Source: Avelusimicrobium sp963660385
Lineage (GTDB): Bacteria > Elusimicrobiota > Elusimicrobia > Elusimicrobiales > Elusimicrobiaceae
Direction of reading: 5' to 3'
Length of the DNA: 64,000 nt
Assembly: GCA_963660385.1 (NCBI GenBank)
Contig: CAVKWQ010000001.1
Coordinates: 1 to 64,000 of the forward strand
The notes below the pieces were generated by a model that ran no database searches, had not been told where the DNA came from, and saw nothing but the letters and a program-made list of their open reading frames with translations. Made by a program: the position numbers and the translations under genes. Positions 1 through 7,279 of the stretch are shown in pieces. Numbering within the stretch: the first letter of the stretch is position 1; each line of letters opens with the position of its first letter.

Positions 1-42
1 GGCTGTTTTGCTCAAATATAAAGGCCTTAATAAGGAGAAAAA

Positions 43-804
43 ATGAAAGGATTTAACAAAAGTTGGTGTTTGTTGCCGTCATCCCCGAAGGTTTCTGTCG
101 GGGATCCGTTTTTATTAAAAAAGGAAAACGACAGATTCCCGACTACTACACTCGGGAATGACAACAAAAACAACAGCAATTATAACAACAGATTTCGTAA
201 CCCTGCGGGCCGCACCCTAGCAGGCCGCACCCTAGCGGGTCGCCAAATACTCGGGGATAACGACTTTATGAAAAAAGAAGGTCATCCTGAACGGGCGGCC
301 CGCAGGGTTTCAGGATCTACCGCGTGGGTCGTTAGTAGTGGCTTTACCTTAATTGAACTCCTCGTAGTTGTTTTAATCATTGGCATTTTGGCTTCGGTAG
401 CCTTGCCGCAATATACAAAGGCGGTTGAAAAAAGCCGCGCGGCGGAAGCCATAAATGTAGTTCGGTCTATAAGGGTAGCCAACGAAGCGTACTTTATGGC
501 AACGGGTTCCTATTCCAATAACTTAAACAATTTGGTTATCCAAATCCCCGGCAAGGACGGAAATTACAACGGCGTACCCCGCAAAGAAAGTAAATTTTTT
601 TCCTTTGCGGCTTCTGCCAATGTTATTGGGGTTGGAAATGTAGTAGCCTTGGACAATCGTTTTCCTTTGGCAACTAAATATATTATTTTTGCCTTGCCAA
701 ATACGGATGCCCTATATTGCAAGTTTTACGGGCCTGAGGGCGAAACGCTTTGCAAATCGTTGGGCGGCACCAAATATTCCAGCCAAGTGTATGTAGTCAA
801 TTAA
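43..804 (+). CDS. Type IV pilin-like protein with repeat-expanded leader
   Basis: Prepilin-like protein of 253 residues. The class III signal motif is at residues 100-111 (SSG|FTLIELLVVV): Gly100 precedes the expected cleavage site and Glu105 is the usual +5 glutamate. A hydrophobic helix and a globular domain with two cysteines near the C terminus (ALYCKF, ETLCKS) follow, as in type IVa pilins or pseudopilins. A good ribosome site (AAGGAG, 32-37) lies 5 nt before the ATG at 43, so translation should start there. That gives a leader of 100 residues, where family leaders are usually about 5-25. The internal ATG at 268 would still leave a 25-residue leader and has no clear ribosome site. Residues 7-98 are low complexity and are encoded by palindromic repeats also found in intergenic DNA. 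The mature pilin part looks intact. It could be a working pilin with a tolerated insertion, or one silenced by poor export. Confidence 0.8.
   Translation: MKGFNKSWCLLPSSPKVSVGDPFLLKKENDRFPTTTLGNDNKNNSNYNNRFRNPAGRTLAGRTLAGRQILGDNDFMKKEGHPERAARRVSGSTAWVVSSGFTLIELLVVVLIIGILASVALPQYTKAVEKSRAAEAINVVRSIRVANEAYFMATGSYSNNLNNLVIQIPGKDGNYNGVPRKESKFFSFAASANVIGVGNVVALDNRFPLATKYIIFALPNTDALYCKFYGPEGETLCKSLGGTKYSSQVYVVN
61..340. repeat. Composite palindromic-repeat insertion inside pilin leader
   Basis: Three stem-forming palindromes lie here: ATCCCCGA/TCGGGGAT (81-88 with 98-105), ATTCCCGA/TCGGGAAT (135-142 with 152-159) and ATCCTGAA/TTCAGGAT (284-291 with 309-316). A 14-base unit GGCCGCACCCTAGC is tandemly repeated with a 15-bp period at 208-221 and 223-236, giving the peptide repeat RTLAG. 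The segment 77-126 closely matches intergenic 3444-3492, and 249-287 matches the reverse complement of 3419-3457. The whole insert keeps the reading frame open. Confidence 0.75.
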
Positions 805-820
805 GCAGTAGATAAAAAAA

Positions 821-844
821 GCCCCGCTTCTGCGGGGCTTTTTT
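821..844. terminator. Bidirectional intrinsic terminator
   Basis: GCCCCGC stem with a TTCT loop, flanked by A7 and T6 tracts. It serves the convergent pilin (+) and ankyrin (-) genes. Confidence 0.85.
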
Positions 845-861
845 GTGCGTCTAAAACTTTC

Positions 862-2826
862 TTACAATACGTCCGCCATATTGACTTCCTGCGGTTGAAC
901 CGTGGCGGCGGCCTTTACTGTGGCTTTGGCGGCTGCCTGGGTCTTGGCGGCGGAAGTTTTTACAGCCGTTTTGCGGGCGGCCGCATTTCTGCGGGCCTGC
1001 GTGGCGCGGCGTTTGGCCGTATTTCTTTTGGCGGTGGCATTGGTTTTAGCCTTGTTTGCCGTAGCCTTGGCTTTTACGGCTTGTGCTTTGGCTTTGGTTT
1101 GGGCGGCAGTTGTGGCAGCCTGTGCTTTTTGCACGGCTTCTTCGCCCTGCGCTTTCACTTCGGCGGCGGCTTCGGTTACTTGCGTATCGGCGGCCGTTAA
1201 GCGGCGGTTAATTTCTTCTTCCATAGCCGCTTCCTTTTGCGCTCTGGCTTCTTCCAACTGTTTTTGCAAGCGTTCCAATTCCGGGTCGTTTTGGTATTCC
1301 TGTTCCACTTGCGCGCGGACTTCGGCGGCTTTGGCTTCGGCCGCGGCCTTGGCTTGGGCCAATTCTTCCTCTTTTATCTGCTGTACGCGGGCTTCGTCTT
1401 GCGCGAGTTGGTTTTCCAATTCTTGCACTTCGGCCTGTTTTTGCGCCTGGATTTGCAAGGCTTGCTGAACAACCTCGGCCTTTTTAACGCCCAATACATT
1501 AGCCGTTAAAGAGTTCGGCAAATATTGCTGGGTAAGCGTGAAGGCGTTTTCGCCATTGTCGTTAGTGGCGCTGACTTCGGCCCCTTGCTGGATGAGGAAC
1601 AGGGCGGTCTTGTCGTTTTTGGCCTTGATAGCCGACAAAAGCGGGGTGTTGTTTTCGCGGTCGCGCGAATTGATGTCCGCACCCGCCTTTAACAGCGCCT
1701 GCGCGGGGGCCACGTCCGTAGCGTAAACGCTATAAACGATAGCGGTGCGGTCTTGAAAATCCTTTTCGTTGGGGTTAATGCCTTTTTGTTTGAGCAAAAG
1801 GTTCAAGCACTCTTGCTGGTTTTTGGAAGAGGCGCGCATTAACGCGGTTACGCCGTTGTTGTCCTTGGCGTTTACGTCAGCACCCAAGGAAAGTAAATTA
1901 CGGAGCGTATCGGCTTGCCCTTGTTCTACGGCGTAGAAAATCGGCGTGCGTCCGGCAAGGTCCGCAATATTTACATCGGCTTTACCCGTGTGGACGAGCA
2001 GGCGGACCGTATCGCTATGGCCTTCGGCCGCCGCGGCGGAAAGGGCGGAAAGCCCCGTTGCCGGGTTGCGGTAGTTTACCATAGCGCCGTGCGCCAAAAG
2101 GACCTTTACATTATTTGTAAGCCCTTTTTGCGCCGCATAAATAAGGGGCGTGTTGCCTGCGTTGTCGGGCAGGTTTACCGCCGTGTTATCAAGCGCAATT
2201 AAGTTAGAAATTAATTTGGCATTGTCCGTACCCGAGGCGTAAATAAGAGCGGTTTTGCCCAAATCGTCCTTGGCGGTTACATCAGCGCCGTGCTTGACGA
2301 GGTAGGCCACCACTTCGGTATTGCCCGCGGCCGCGGCGGAAATAATCGGCGTTACGCCATAACTGGAAGCGTCGTTTACGACGGCTTTACCGTCTTCCAC
2401 GAGCATTTTGATAATTTCCATATTGCCCTTTTCGGCGGCAATGGTAAGCGGCGTAATCCCCGCGTAGTTCTTTTCGTTCACGTTTACGTTAGCGTACATC
2501 AGCGTGCGCACGCGGTCCACATCGCTGATTTTGACGGCGCGGACCAAGGACGTATCATAGACGTATTTGGTCTTGGCGCGCGGGCGGTTGCCCAAGGTGT
2601 CGCCATCGTATTTCTTTTGTTCGGCGCCAAACAAGGTGCCGCGGTAAATATCGCCGGGGACTTGCGTGGCTTGCTGGGCGATGGCGTCGGTGGCGGAACG
2701 CGGGGTGCGTTCACCCAAGACCACGCCTTCATACCCTGTGTAGTAGTCGTCTTGGCTGTCGGCATTTTGCGCCACAAGCGGACTGACGGCTAGTGTGAAG
2801 ACAAAAATGAGTCCTAGTTTTTTCAT
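862..2826 (-). CDS. Secreted ankyrin-repeat protein with coiled coil and basic Ala/Lys tail
   Basis: A 654-residue protein with a signal peptide (residues 1-19, cleavage near VAQ|NA), so probably periplasmic. About ten ankyrin repeats span residues 95-440, with repeated TPLIYAA-type helices and GADVN-type turns; such repeats bind proteins. A predicted coiled coil rich in Gln, Glu and Ala spans roughly 455-550. Residues 560-645 are almost only Ala, Lys, Thr and Arg, like a histone H1 tail, and the last residues are EVNMADVL. A GGAGGGA ribosome site precedes the ATG, and TATAAT-like sequence lies upstream. It appears to be a single-gene unit ending at the bidirectional terminator. I do not know the partner; the strongly basic tail could bind an acidic polymer such as LPS, DNA or peptidoglycan (inference). 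Confidence 0.8.
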   Translation of the reverse strand: MKKLGLIFVFTLAVSPLVAQNADSQDDYYTGYEGVVLGERTPRSATDAIAQQATQVPGDIYRGTLFGAEQKKYDGDTLGNRPRAKTKYVYDTSLVRAVKISDVDRVRTLMYANVNVNEKNYAGITPLTIAAEKGNMEIIKMLVEDGKAVVNDASSYGVTPIISAAAAGNTEVVAYLVKHGADVTAKDDLGKTALIYASGTDNAKLISNLIALDNTAVNLPDNAGNTPLIYAAQKGLTNNVKVLLAHGAMVNYRNPATGLSALSAAAAEGHSDTVRLLVHTGKADVNIADLAGRTPIFYAVEQGQADTLRNLLSLGADVNAKDNNGVTALMRASSKNQQECLNLLLKQKGINPNEKDFQDRTAIVYSVYATDVAPAQALLKAGADINSRDRENNTPLLSAIKAKNDKTALFLIQQGAEVSATNDNGENAFTLTQQYLPNSLTANVLGVKKAEVVQQALQIQAQKQAEVQELENQLAQDEARVQQIKEEELAQAKAAAEAKAAEVRAQVEQEYQNDPELERLQKQLEEARAQKEAAMEEEINRRLTAADTQVTEAAAEVKAQGEEAVQKAQAATTAAQTKAKAQAVKAKATANKAKTNATAKRNTAKRRATQARRNAAARKTAVKTSAAKTQAAAKATVKAAATVQPQEVNMADVL

Positions 2827-2960
2827 ATATATAATCTCCCTCCAACTATTATATTATAACCAATGCAGAGGGAAAAGTTTTAAATTTTTTTACGGAAGGG
2901 GCATTTTTTGGTAATCTGAAAGAATTATACTTAAATAATGCTAAATTTTTAATATAGGAC

Positions 2961-2989
2961 TTGCTTTTTTTTGTACTAGGTTGTATTAT
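2961..2989 (+). promoter_or_regulatory. Sigma70-type promoter with no gene behind it
   Basis: TTGCTT (2961-2966), 17-bp spacer, TATTAT (2984-2989). No convincing coding frame follows; a terminator-like hairpin lies about 100 bp downstream. Confidence 0.45.
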
Positions 2990-2995
2990 AGTTAG

Positions 2996-3104
2996 TATAA
3001 AGGCCAGTAAAGGCCGACGGATTTATCCCCCAGAACCTTTCGATTTACCCCCCGAACGGTTCTGAACAAAAGGGCCGGGCACATCCCCCGGCTCTTTATT
3101 TTTG
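2996..3104 (+). ncRNA. Possible small RNA of about 110 nt
   Basis: Between the promoter-like sequence and a T-rich run, the DNA can form a stem CAGAACC/GGTTCTG (3032-3038 with 3059-3065). It then forms a GC-rich hairpin, GGGCCGGG with CCCGGCTC (3073-3080 with 3088-3095), followed by TTTATTTTT, which is an intrinsic terminator on the + strand. No RNA family was recognised. The alternative is unrelated intergenic hairpins. Confidence 0.35.
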
Positions 3105-3139
3105 GTTTTCTAACCAGAAAAACCAAGCAAAAATATCTT

Positions 3140-3298
3140 GTTCTTTTTCTTGCACAAGAAAAAGAACGAAAAAGAGTGGCGGGTCGGTGCCCATAAAAGG
3201 CAGTAACGGCGGGTATTTTTACAACTCGCCTTGCAGGCTCAAACAAGTAAAAATACTCCTCCGCCTTATACGCCTTTTATAACTGGGCCAAGACCCGC
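3140..3298. repeat. Palindrome and long nested hairpin, no gene
   Basis: A perfect 13-bp inverted repeat with a 2-nt loop (GTTCTTTTTCTTG, 3140-3152 with 3155-3167) is followed by three nested arm pairs. These are GCGGGTC/GACCCGC (3179-3185 with 3292-3298), ATAAAAGGC/GCCTTTTAT (3193-3201 with 3272-3280) and GTATTTTTAC/GTAAAAATAC (3213-3222 with 3247-3256). It could be a structured transcript or the folded relic of a small mobile element. No RNA family was recognised. Confidence 0.5.
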
Positions 3299-3398
3299 AG
3301 AACAACTACAAGCGGAAATTCTTCTTTTGTGTCGTTATCTTGGAAAGTTGACTGCCGCGGAGCGTATGGCAGTATGTGTTGTTATTAAATAAGGAATA

Positions 3399-3500
3399 GA
3401 TTCTGGACAGAAACCTTCCAGAATGACCTTTTTTTCATAAAGTCGTCATCCCCGAGTGTTTTGGTCGGGGATCTGTTGTTATTAAAAAAAGGGAACGATA
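3399..3500. repeat. Intergenic mosaic of GTCAT-type palindromic repeats
   Basis: Two palindromes sit in tandem: ATTCTGGA/TCCAGAAT (3400-3407 with 3417-3424) and ATCCCCGA/TCGGGGAT (3448-3455 with 3465-3472). Each is bordered by GTCAT and a GTTATTAAA-type spacer. Both modules recur in the pilin leader at 77-126 and 249-290. In form they resemble small palindromic repeats of other genomes (Rickettsia palindromic elements, Neisseria dRS3), but identity with those is not claimed. Confidence 0.65.
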
Positions 3501-3510
3501 ACGGCAATAT

Positions 3511-3540
3511 AAAACCCACACTTTTACAAGTGCGGGTTTT
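3511..3540 (-). terminator. Intrinsic terminator of ferredoxin gene
   Basis: ACCCGCACTT stem, GTAA loop and AAGTGTGGGT arm on the minus strand, ending in TTTT. It lies 32 bp after the ferredoxin stop. Confidence 0.75.
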
Positions 3541-3571
3541 TAAAACACAAGTATTTGGTTCAACTGCCAAA

Positions 3572-3742
3572 TTACAGAGCGATAGCGCTCACCGGGCAGG
3601 TGCCGGCGCAAGAACCGCATTCAATGCATTTGGAAGCATCAATGTTTCTTTTGCCGTCCACTTCGCTGATGGCGGCTACGGGGCAAGAAGATTCGCAAGC
3701 ACCGCAGTTAATGCAAACATCCGGATTCACTTTATAAGCCAT
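3572..3742 (-). CDS. 2[4Fe-4S] ferredoxin, 56 residues
   Basis: Short bacterial ferredoxin, read directly from the minus strand as MAYKVNPDVC..., ending ...VSAIAL. Two classical CxxCxxCxxxCP cluster motifs are complete (Cys 10, 13, 16, 20 and Cys 39, 42, 45, 49), so it should bind two [4Fe-4S] clusters and carry low-potential electrons in the cytoplasm. Length matches clostridial-type ferredoxins (about 55 residues). A GGAGA ribosome site (3751-3756) lies 8 nt before the ATG. It is a single gene with its own terminator. It suits an anaerobic metabolism (for example pyruvate:ferredoxin oxidoreductase or hydrogenase partners), but no such partner is in the window. The gene is easily missed because of its length. 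Confidence 0.93.
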   Translation of the reverse strand: MAYKVNPDVCINCGACESSCPVAAISEVDGKRNIDASKCIECGSCAGTCPVSAIAL

Positions 3743-3839
3743 AAAATAAGTCTCCTATTAGGTTAAGTTTGTATATAAATTATACCAAAATTGTTTGGCG
3801 GCGGGTTATGGGGGCCCCCTGTCCGTCGGGGCCGCGGCC

Positions 3840-3868
3840 TTGTATTCATAGGGCGGTTTTGGTAAAAT
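3840..3868 (+). promoter_or_regulatory. Promoter of feoAB
   Basis: TTGTAT (3840-3845), 17-bp spacer, TAAAAT (3863-3868), 26 bp before the ATG at 3895. I saw no clear Fur-box palindrome. Confidence 0.55.
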
Positions 3869-3894
3869 ATAAAAGTAAGGAAAAACTAACTTTT

Positions 3895-5838
3895 ATGGAA
3901 AAAGAAACTTCCCGCACTTTACACTCTTTAAAACCGGGCAATACCGCCCAGATTAAAGACATACAAACGGACGCTAAAATGGCCGAAAAATTAGCGGCTA
4001 TGGGTATCGTCCGCGGACAATTTATTACCCGCAAACCCGGGTCCAGCCCGGTGGTTGTCAGCGTTTCGGGCACCGAGGTTGCACTCGGGCGCGAAACTGC
4101 TAAAAAAATTATCGTTACCGCTAAAAAGAATACCTTTCTGTTGGCCGGAAACCCCAACGTGGGCAAGAGCCTTATCTTCTCGCGCTTGACGGGTATCGGC
4201 ATTATATCCTCCAACTTCCCGGGTACGACGGTGGGCCTAAACTACGGGCAAACCGTGTTTGACGGCGAGGCGTACGACATCATTGATATCCCCGGCCTTT
4301 ACCGCTTGGAAGAAGAGTGGGTATTGGAAGGCAAAAAACACAACCTGTTTAAAGAATTGGAGTACGATTTTATCGTATGCGTGGCGGACGCTTCGCACTT
4401 GGAGCGCAACCTGTATTTCCTGTTGGAAATTATGCAACTTAAAAAGCCCGTTATCCTCCTGTTAAACAAGTACGACGAAGCCGTGCGCAAAGGGATTCAA
4501 ATTAACGTAAAGGAACTGGAAAAGCAACTGGGCATCCCGGTCATCCCCACGGTCGCTACGACGGGCGAAGGCTTAAAGGAACTTTCCTATCAAGCGGCGC
4601 GGATTGCTTCGCACGAGGCAGTGCTAAGCAATTTAAATATTCCCGCCGACCCGGAAGAAAAATGGCACGTTATCGGCCGCATTATCCAAAAGGTGCAAAC
4701 CATTAAGCACAAACACGCTTCCTTTTTGGAACATTTGCAAGGCTGGGCTACCACTCCTGCAACGGGTCTGCCGATTGCGTTGTGTGTGCTCGTCTTGTCG
4801 TTCTTTTTGGTCCGCTTTGTGGGCGAAAATATTATTGACCTGTTGGACCCGCTGTATGAAAATTATTACGTCCCGTTCTTGGAGCATATTTTTAGCGCGA
4901 TTAAAGACAACGCGTTTGGGATGCTTCTGCTGGGCGACGGCGGCGAAAACTATTTCGGCGTGCTGACCGACGGCTTGCATATTGCGCTGATTGATGTAAT
5001 GTCCTATGTGTTGGCGTTCTATGCACTGTTGGGCTTCTTGGGCGATTTGGGTTACTTGCCGCGCCTAGCCGTACTTTTGGATAGTTTGCTCCACAAGGTC
5101 GGCTTGCACGGGTATGGCTCTCTGCCCATTATGTTGGGCTTTGGGTGCAAGGTGCCGGCGGTAATGGGTATCCGCGTGTTGGAAACCCGCCGCGAGCGCA
5201 TTATTGCCTTGGCGCTTATTTTGGTGCTGGCGCCGTGTATTTCCCAAACCGCAATGATTATTTCCATTTTGTCCCCCTACGGCTTAAAATATATGCTGAT
5301 TGTATTTTTCGCCCTGTTTGTAAACGGTATTTTGGCGGGGACGATTTTAAACAAACTGATGAAAGGCGAAACGCCCGAACTGTTTATGGAAATCCCCTCG
5401 TGGCAAATTCCGCAATGGCGCCCGTTGCTGCGCAAGTTGTGGATCCGTATGAAGGAATACCTTGGCGATGCGCTGCCGCTTATTTTGGTGGGCGTGCTGT
5501 TTGTGGATTTAATGCAACTTTCCGGCCTGACGAACTGGATTGCCAAAATTGCGCGCTACCCGGTGGAACACATTTTGGGCTTGCCCGCGGACACAACTCC
5601 TTTGCTGATTTTGGGCTGTCTGCGCAAGGACGTGTCTATCGCTTTGTTACAGCCGTTTAACCTGCCGCCGCAAGAATTGGTTGTGGCGTGCGTGTTTATG
5701 GCAATGTACTTGCCGTGCGTGGCGACGTTTTTTGTAATGCTGCGCGAGAGCGGCTGGAAGGACACATTTAGAGTGATTGCCTTAACGCTTTGTATGGCGT
5801 TCTTCTCGTCGTGGGTGTTACGGCTGATTTTGATGTAA
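3895..5838 (+). CDS. feoB: Ferrous iron transporter, FeoA-FeoB fusion
   Basis: Inner-membrane Fe(II) importer of 647 residues. Residues 8-76 form a FeoA-like SH3 domain (HSLKPGNTAQI to ETAKKIIV), normally a separate cytosolic protein. The FeoB G domain follows: G1 GNPNVGKS (85-92), G2 FPGTT (108-112), G3 DIPG (131-134), G4 NKYD (about 195-198). The C-terminal half carries the two Gate-type membrane regions, including GCKVPAVMGIR and the LAPCISQTA stretch. The ATG at 3895 is chosen because the FeoA homology begins there, the promoter lies just upstream and an AAGG precedes it; an in-frame ATG at 3769 lies before the promoter and would add unrelated sequence. FeoB alone is usually about 700-770 residues, so the membrane part is compact. 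Single gene; regulation probably by iron, but no operator was seen. Confidence 0.92.
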   Translation: MEKETSRTLHSLKPGNTAQIKDIQTDAKMAEKLAAMGIVRGQFITRKPGSSPVVVSVSGTEVALGRETAKKIIVTAKKNTFLLAGNPNVGKSLIFSRLTGIGIISSNFPGTTVGLNYGQTVFDGEAYDIIDIPGLYRLEEEWVLEGKKHNLFKELEYDFIVCVADASHLERNLYFLLEIMQLKKPVILLLNKYDEAVRKGIQINVKELEKQLGIPVIPTVATTGEGLKELSYQAARIASHEAVLSNLNIPADPEEKWHVIGRIIQKVQTIKHKHASFLEHLQGWATTPATGLPIALCVLVLSFFLVRFVGENIIDLLDPLYENYYVPFLEHIFSAIKDNAFGMLLLGDGGENYFGVLTDGLHIALIDVMSYVLAFYALLGFLGDLGYLPRLAVLLDSLLHKVGLHGYGSLPIMLGFGCKVPAVMGIRVLETRRERIIALALILVLAPCISQTAMIISILSPYGLKYMLIVFFALFVNGILAGTILNKLMKGETPELFMEIPSWQIPQWRPLLRKLWIRMKEYLGDALPLILVGVLFVDLMQLSGLTNWIAKIARYPVEHILGLPADTTPLLILGCLRKDVSIALLQPFNLPPQELVVACVFMAMYLPCVATFFVMLRESGWKDTFRVIALTLCMAFFSSWVLRLILM

Positions 5839-5862
5839 AGATTCTAAAAATTGTTTGCTATG

Positions 5863-5897
5863 AAAAACCCCGGTAAATATTTTTACCGGGGGTTTTT
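5863..5897. terminator. Bidirectional intrinsic terminator
   Basis: AAAACCCCGGTAAA with TTTACCGGGGGTTTTT around a TATT loop. It separates the convergent feoAB (+) and pilin (-) genes. Confidence 0.85.
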
Positions 5898-5900
5898 CCA

Positions 5901-6458
5901 TTACTGTTGCAAAATAAAAATATCAATAGGTGTACCCATTTCGGTTGGTTGGGAGTGGGAGAGATTTTGCTCGGCGGGCGTTCCCCCCATACTTTTGCAG
6001 GCCGAAACGGCCGCCGCATTGGTGGATTGCGCCCAGCACTCAATGCGCCCCGGATAAGGAGAATTGTCATAATACATTGCGTAGGCTAACGGGATATTGC
6101 GCGTGCCGTATTTCCCTGCAAACCCTACTACCGCGTTTCCGGCACGGCTGATTACGCCCGAAGAGATATCCACCCAGTAATCGCTGCAATGCATATGCCC
6201 AGCCGTGTTGGAGGAACATCCGGTTAAGCCTCCCACATCCAGCGATTCTAAATCTTGGGCTTTGGTATAAGAGCCCGTCGCCATATAATAGGCTTCTACG
6301 GCGTTTTTGATAGTACGCACATTGGGCATTAAGCGGCCCAAGCGCGCCTTTAAAACGGCGGTTTCATACTGCGGCAGGGCGACGGCGGCTAAAATGCCAA
6401 TGATAAGTACAACTACTAACAACTCAATAAGCGTGAAGCCGGATGTTTTTGTTTGCAT
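5901..6458 (-). CDS. Type IV pilin-like protein
   Basis: Prepilin-like protein of 185 residues with a normal short leader, MQTKTSG|FTLIELLVVV (cleavage after Gly7, Glu12 at +5). A hydrophobic helix ends in ALPQYETAV. The C-terminal domain has cysteines in SNTAGHMHCSDYW and in the last third (RIECWAQ, VSACKSMGG), a pattern shared with the pilin at 43-804 (ETLCKSLGG). An AAGGAG ribosome site precedes the ATG. It is a stand-alone gene with its own terminator and no assembly genes (pilB, pilC, pilQ, pilD) nearby, so its machinery must be encoded elsewhere. Whether it forms a pilus, a type II secretion pseudopilus or a DNA-uptake fibre cannot be told from the sequence. Confidence 0.88.
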   Translation of the reverse strand: MQTKTSGFTLIELLVVVLIIGILAAVALPQYETAVLKARLGRLMPNVRTIKNAVEAYYMATGSYTKAQDLESLDVGGLTGCSSNTAGHMHCSDYWVDISSGVISRAGNAVVGFAGKYGTRNIPLAYAMYYDNSPYPGRIECWAQSTNAAAVSACKSMGGTPAEQNLSHSQPTEMGTPIDIFILQQ

Positions 6459-6497
6459 AAGTTTCTCCTTTATAAACTGTTTTTGGAAAATTTACGC

Positions 6498-6702
6498 AAA
6501 AAAACGGCTGCTATATTTGAGCCAGAAACGCTAACCCAAGCATATAACAGCCGTGGTTTGCCACCCTTTCGGGCGGCAAACGCTAGGAGTGAACCGCGCG
6601 GGTAATTAGGCCGCTTGCTTCACTCCTTAATCGGCTGTTTTTGGAGCGTTTCTGTGCCGCTTTCGGCGGCTCTCCGTATTCTGCATACGGTTCCAAAAAC
6701 AG
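6498..6702 (-). ncRNA. Candidate structured RNA, about 205 nt, unknown family
   Basis: No coding frame. Read on the minus strand there are four domains. (I) CTGTTTTTGGA/TCCAAAAACAG (6692-6702 with 6635-6645) encloses hairpins 6674-6690 and 6656-6670. (II) AGGAGTGAA/TTCACTCCT (6619-6627 with 6585-6593). (III) A GTTTGCC stem with an inner CCC/GGG helix is closed by a GAAA tetraloop (6556-6581). (IV) CGGCTG..ATAT/ATAT.CAGCCG (6542-6553 with 6505-6516) is followed by T7, a good intrinsic terminator. The loop of IV and a strand in I share 9 complementary bases (6524-6532 with 6645-6653). The GNRA loop and T tract favour the minus strand. It lies directly downstream of the LEA14-like gene, so a 3'-UTR origin is possible; no clear own promoter was found. 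It does not match RNase P, tmRNA, SRP or 6S as I know them. Confidence 0.5.
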
Positions 6703-6741
6703 ATGAATTTTTTTAAATCCGGGAGGGAACTCTCCCTCCTC

Positions 6742-7215
6742 CTAGTCCGTAATGTTATAACTGCCGTAACGGCCGATATCCACGGGTACCGGGATTTCCG
6801 TCCCCAGCGGGCCGTCAAAATACATCGTGCCCGTTAAGTGATAGTCCAGCGTGCCGCTGCCCATACTGATAAGCCCCAATAACTTGCTGTTAAAGGCGGA
6901 CATCGGCACCGTAATTTTGGCCTTGGCGTTCTTGGTCGCGCGCGGTTCAATGCGCACGTCTTTTAGCGTAACGTCGGCCATTTTATCGTCGTTGGCAGTT
7001 AATACTCCTTCAAAGCGTTTTACCGTGGCGGCTTCGGTTTTATTGGGGTTGGTGATGGCTACCACCACGTCAAAGCCGAACGAGGTTAAATTGTAATCCG
7101 TCAGTTCCACACTCTTTAAGGCGAACTGGCAGTTGGCTACATTTTGCGCTTCTTTTACCGAGGCGCACGCGGTGAGCATACCCGCGCAAAGAATAAATAA
7201 AAACAGTTTTTTCAT
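6742..7215 (-). CDS. LEA14-like lipoprotein
   Basis: Lipoprotein of 157 residues. The signal peptide MKKLFLFILCAGM ends in the lipobox LTAC, with Cys17 expected to be lipid-modified. The rest resembles the LEA type 2 (WHy/LEA14) fold: VVVAITNPNK is the characteristic strand with an N-P turn, followed by FEGVLTANDDKMADVTLKD and a late beta strand LDYHLTGTMYF. Proteins of this fold are small beta-sandwiches found in stress-related plant proteins and in bacterial envelope lipoproteins; a molecular function is not established here. It is probably exported to the periplasmic face of the inner or outer membrane. It stands alone, diverging from pepT; a GGAGG-type ribosome site precedes the ATG. A hairpin GGAGGGA/TCCCTCC follows the stop, then the structured RNA candidate. 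Confidence 0.75.
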   Translation of the reverse strand: MKKLFLFILCAGMLTACASVKEAQNVANCQFALKSVELTDYNLTSFGFDVVVAITNPNKTEAATVKRFEGVLTANDDKMADVTLKDVRIEPRATKNAKAKITVPMSAFNSKLLGLISMGSGTLDYHLTGTMYFDGPLGTEIPVPVDIGRYGSYNITD

Positions 7216-7279
7216 TTAATCCTCCCAAATCACAAGATAATAAATTGTATAATAAATTAACCCTTTTATGGAGAATTTT

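Noticed and set aside
2992..3246. Open frame of 84 codons on the minus strand
   Set aside because: It runs through the terminator-like hairpin and the nested inverted repeats, has no ribosome site and resembles nothing.
6498..6702. RNase P RNA, tmRNA, SRP RNA or 6S RNA
   Set aside because: The conserved core sequences of these RNAs that I know are not present; the multi-stem layout also differs.
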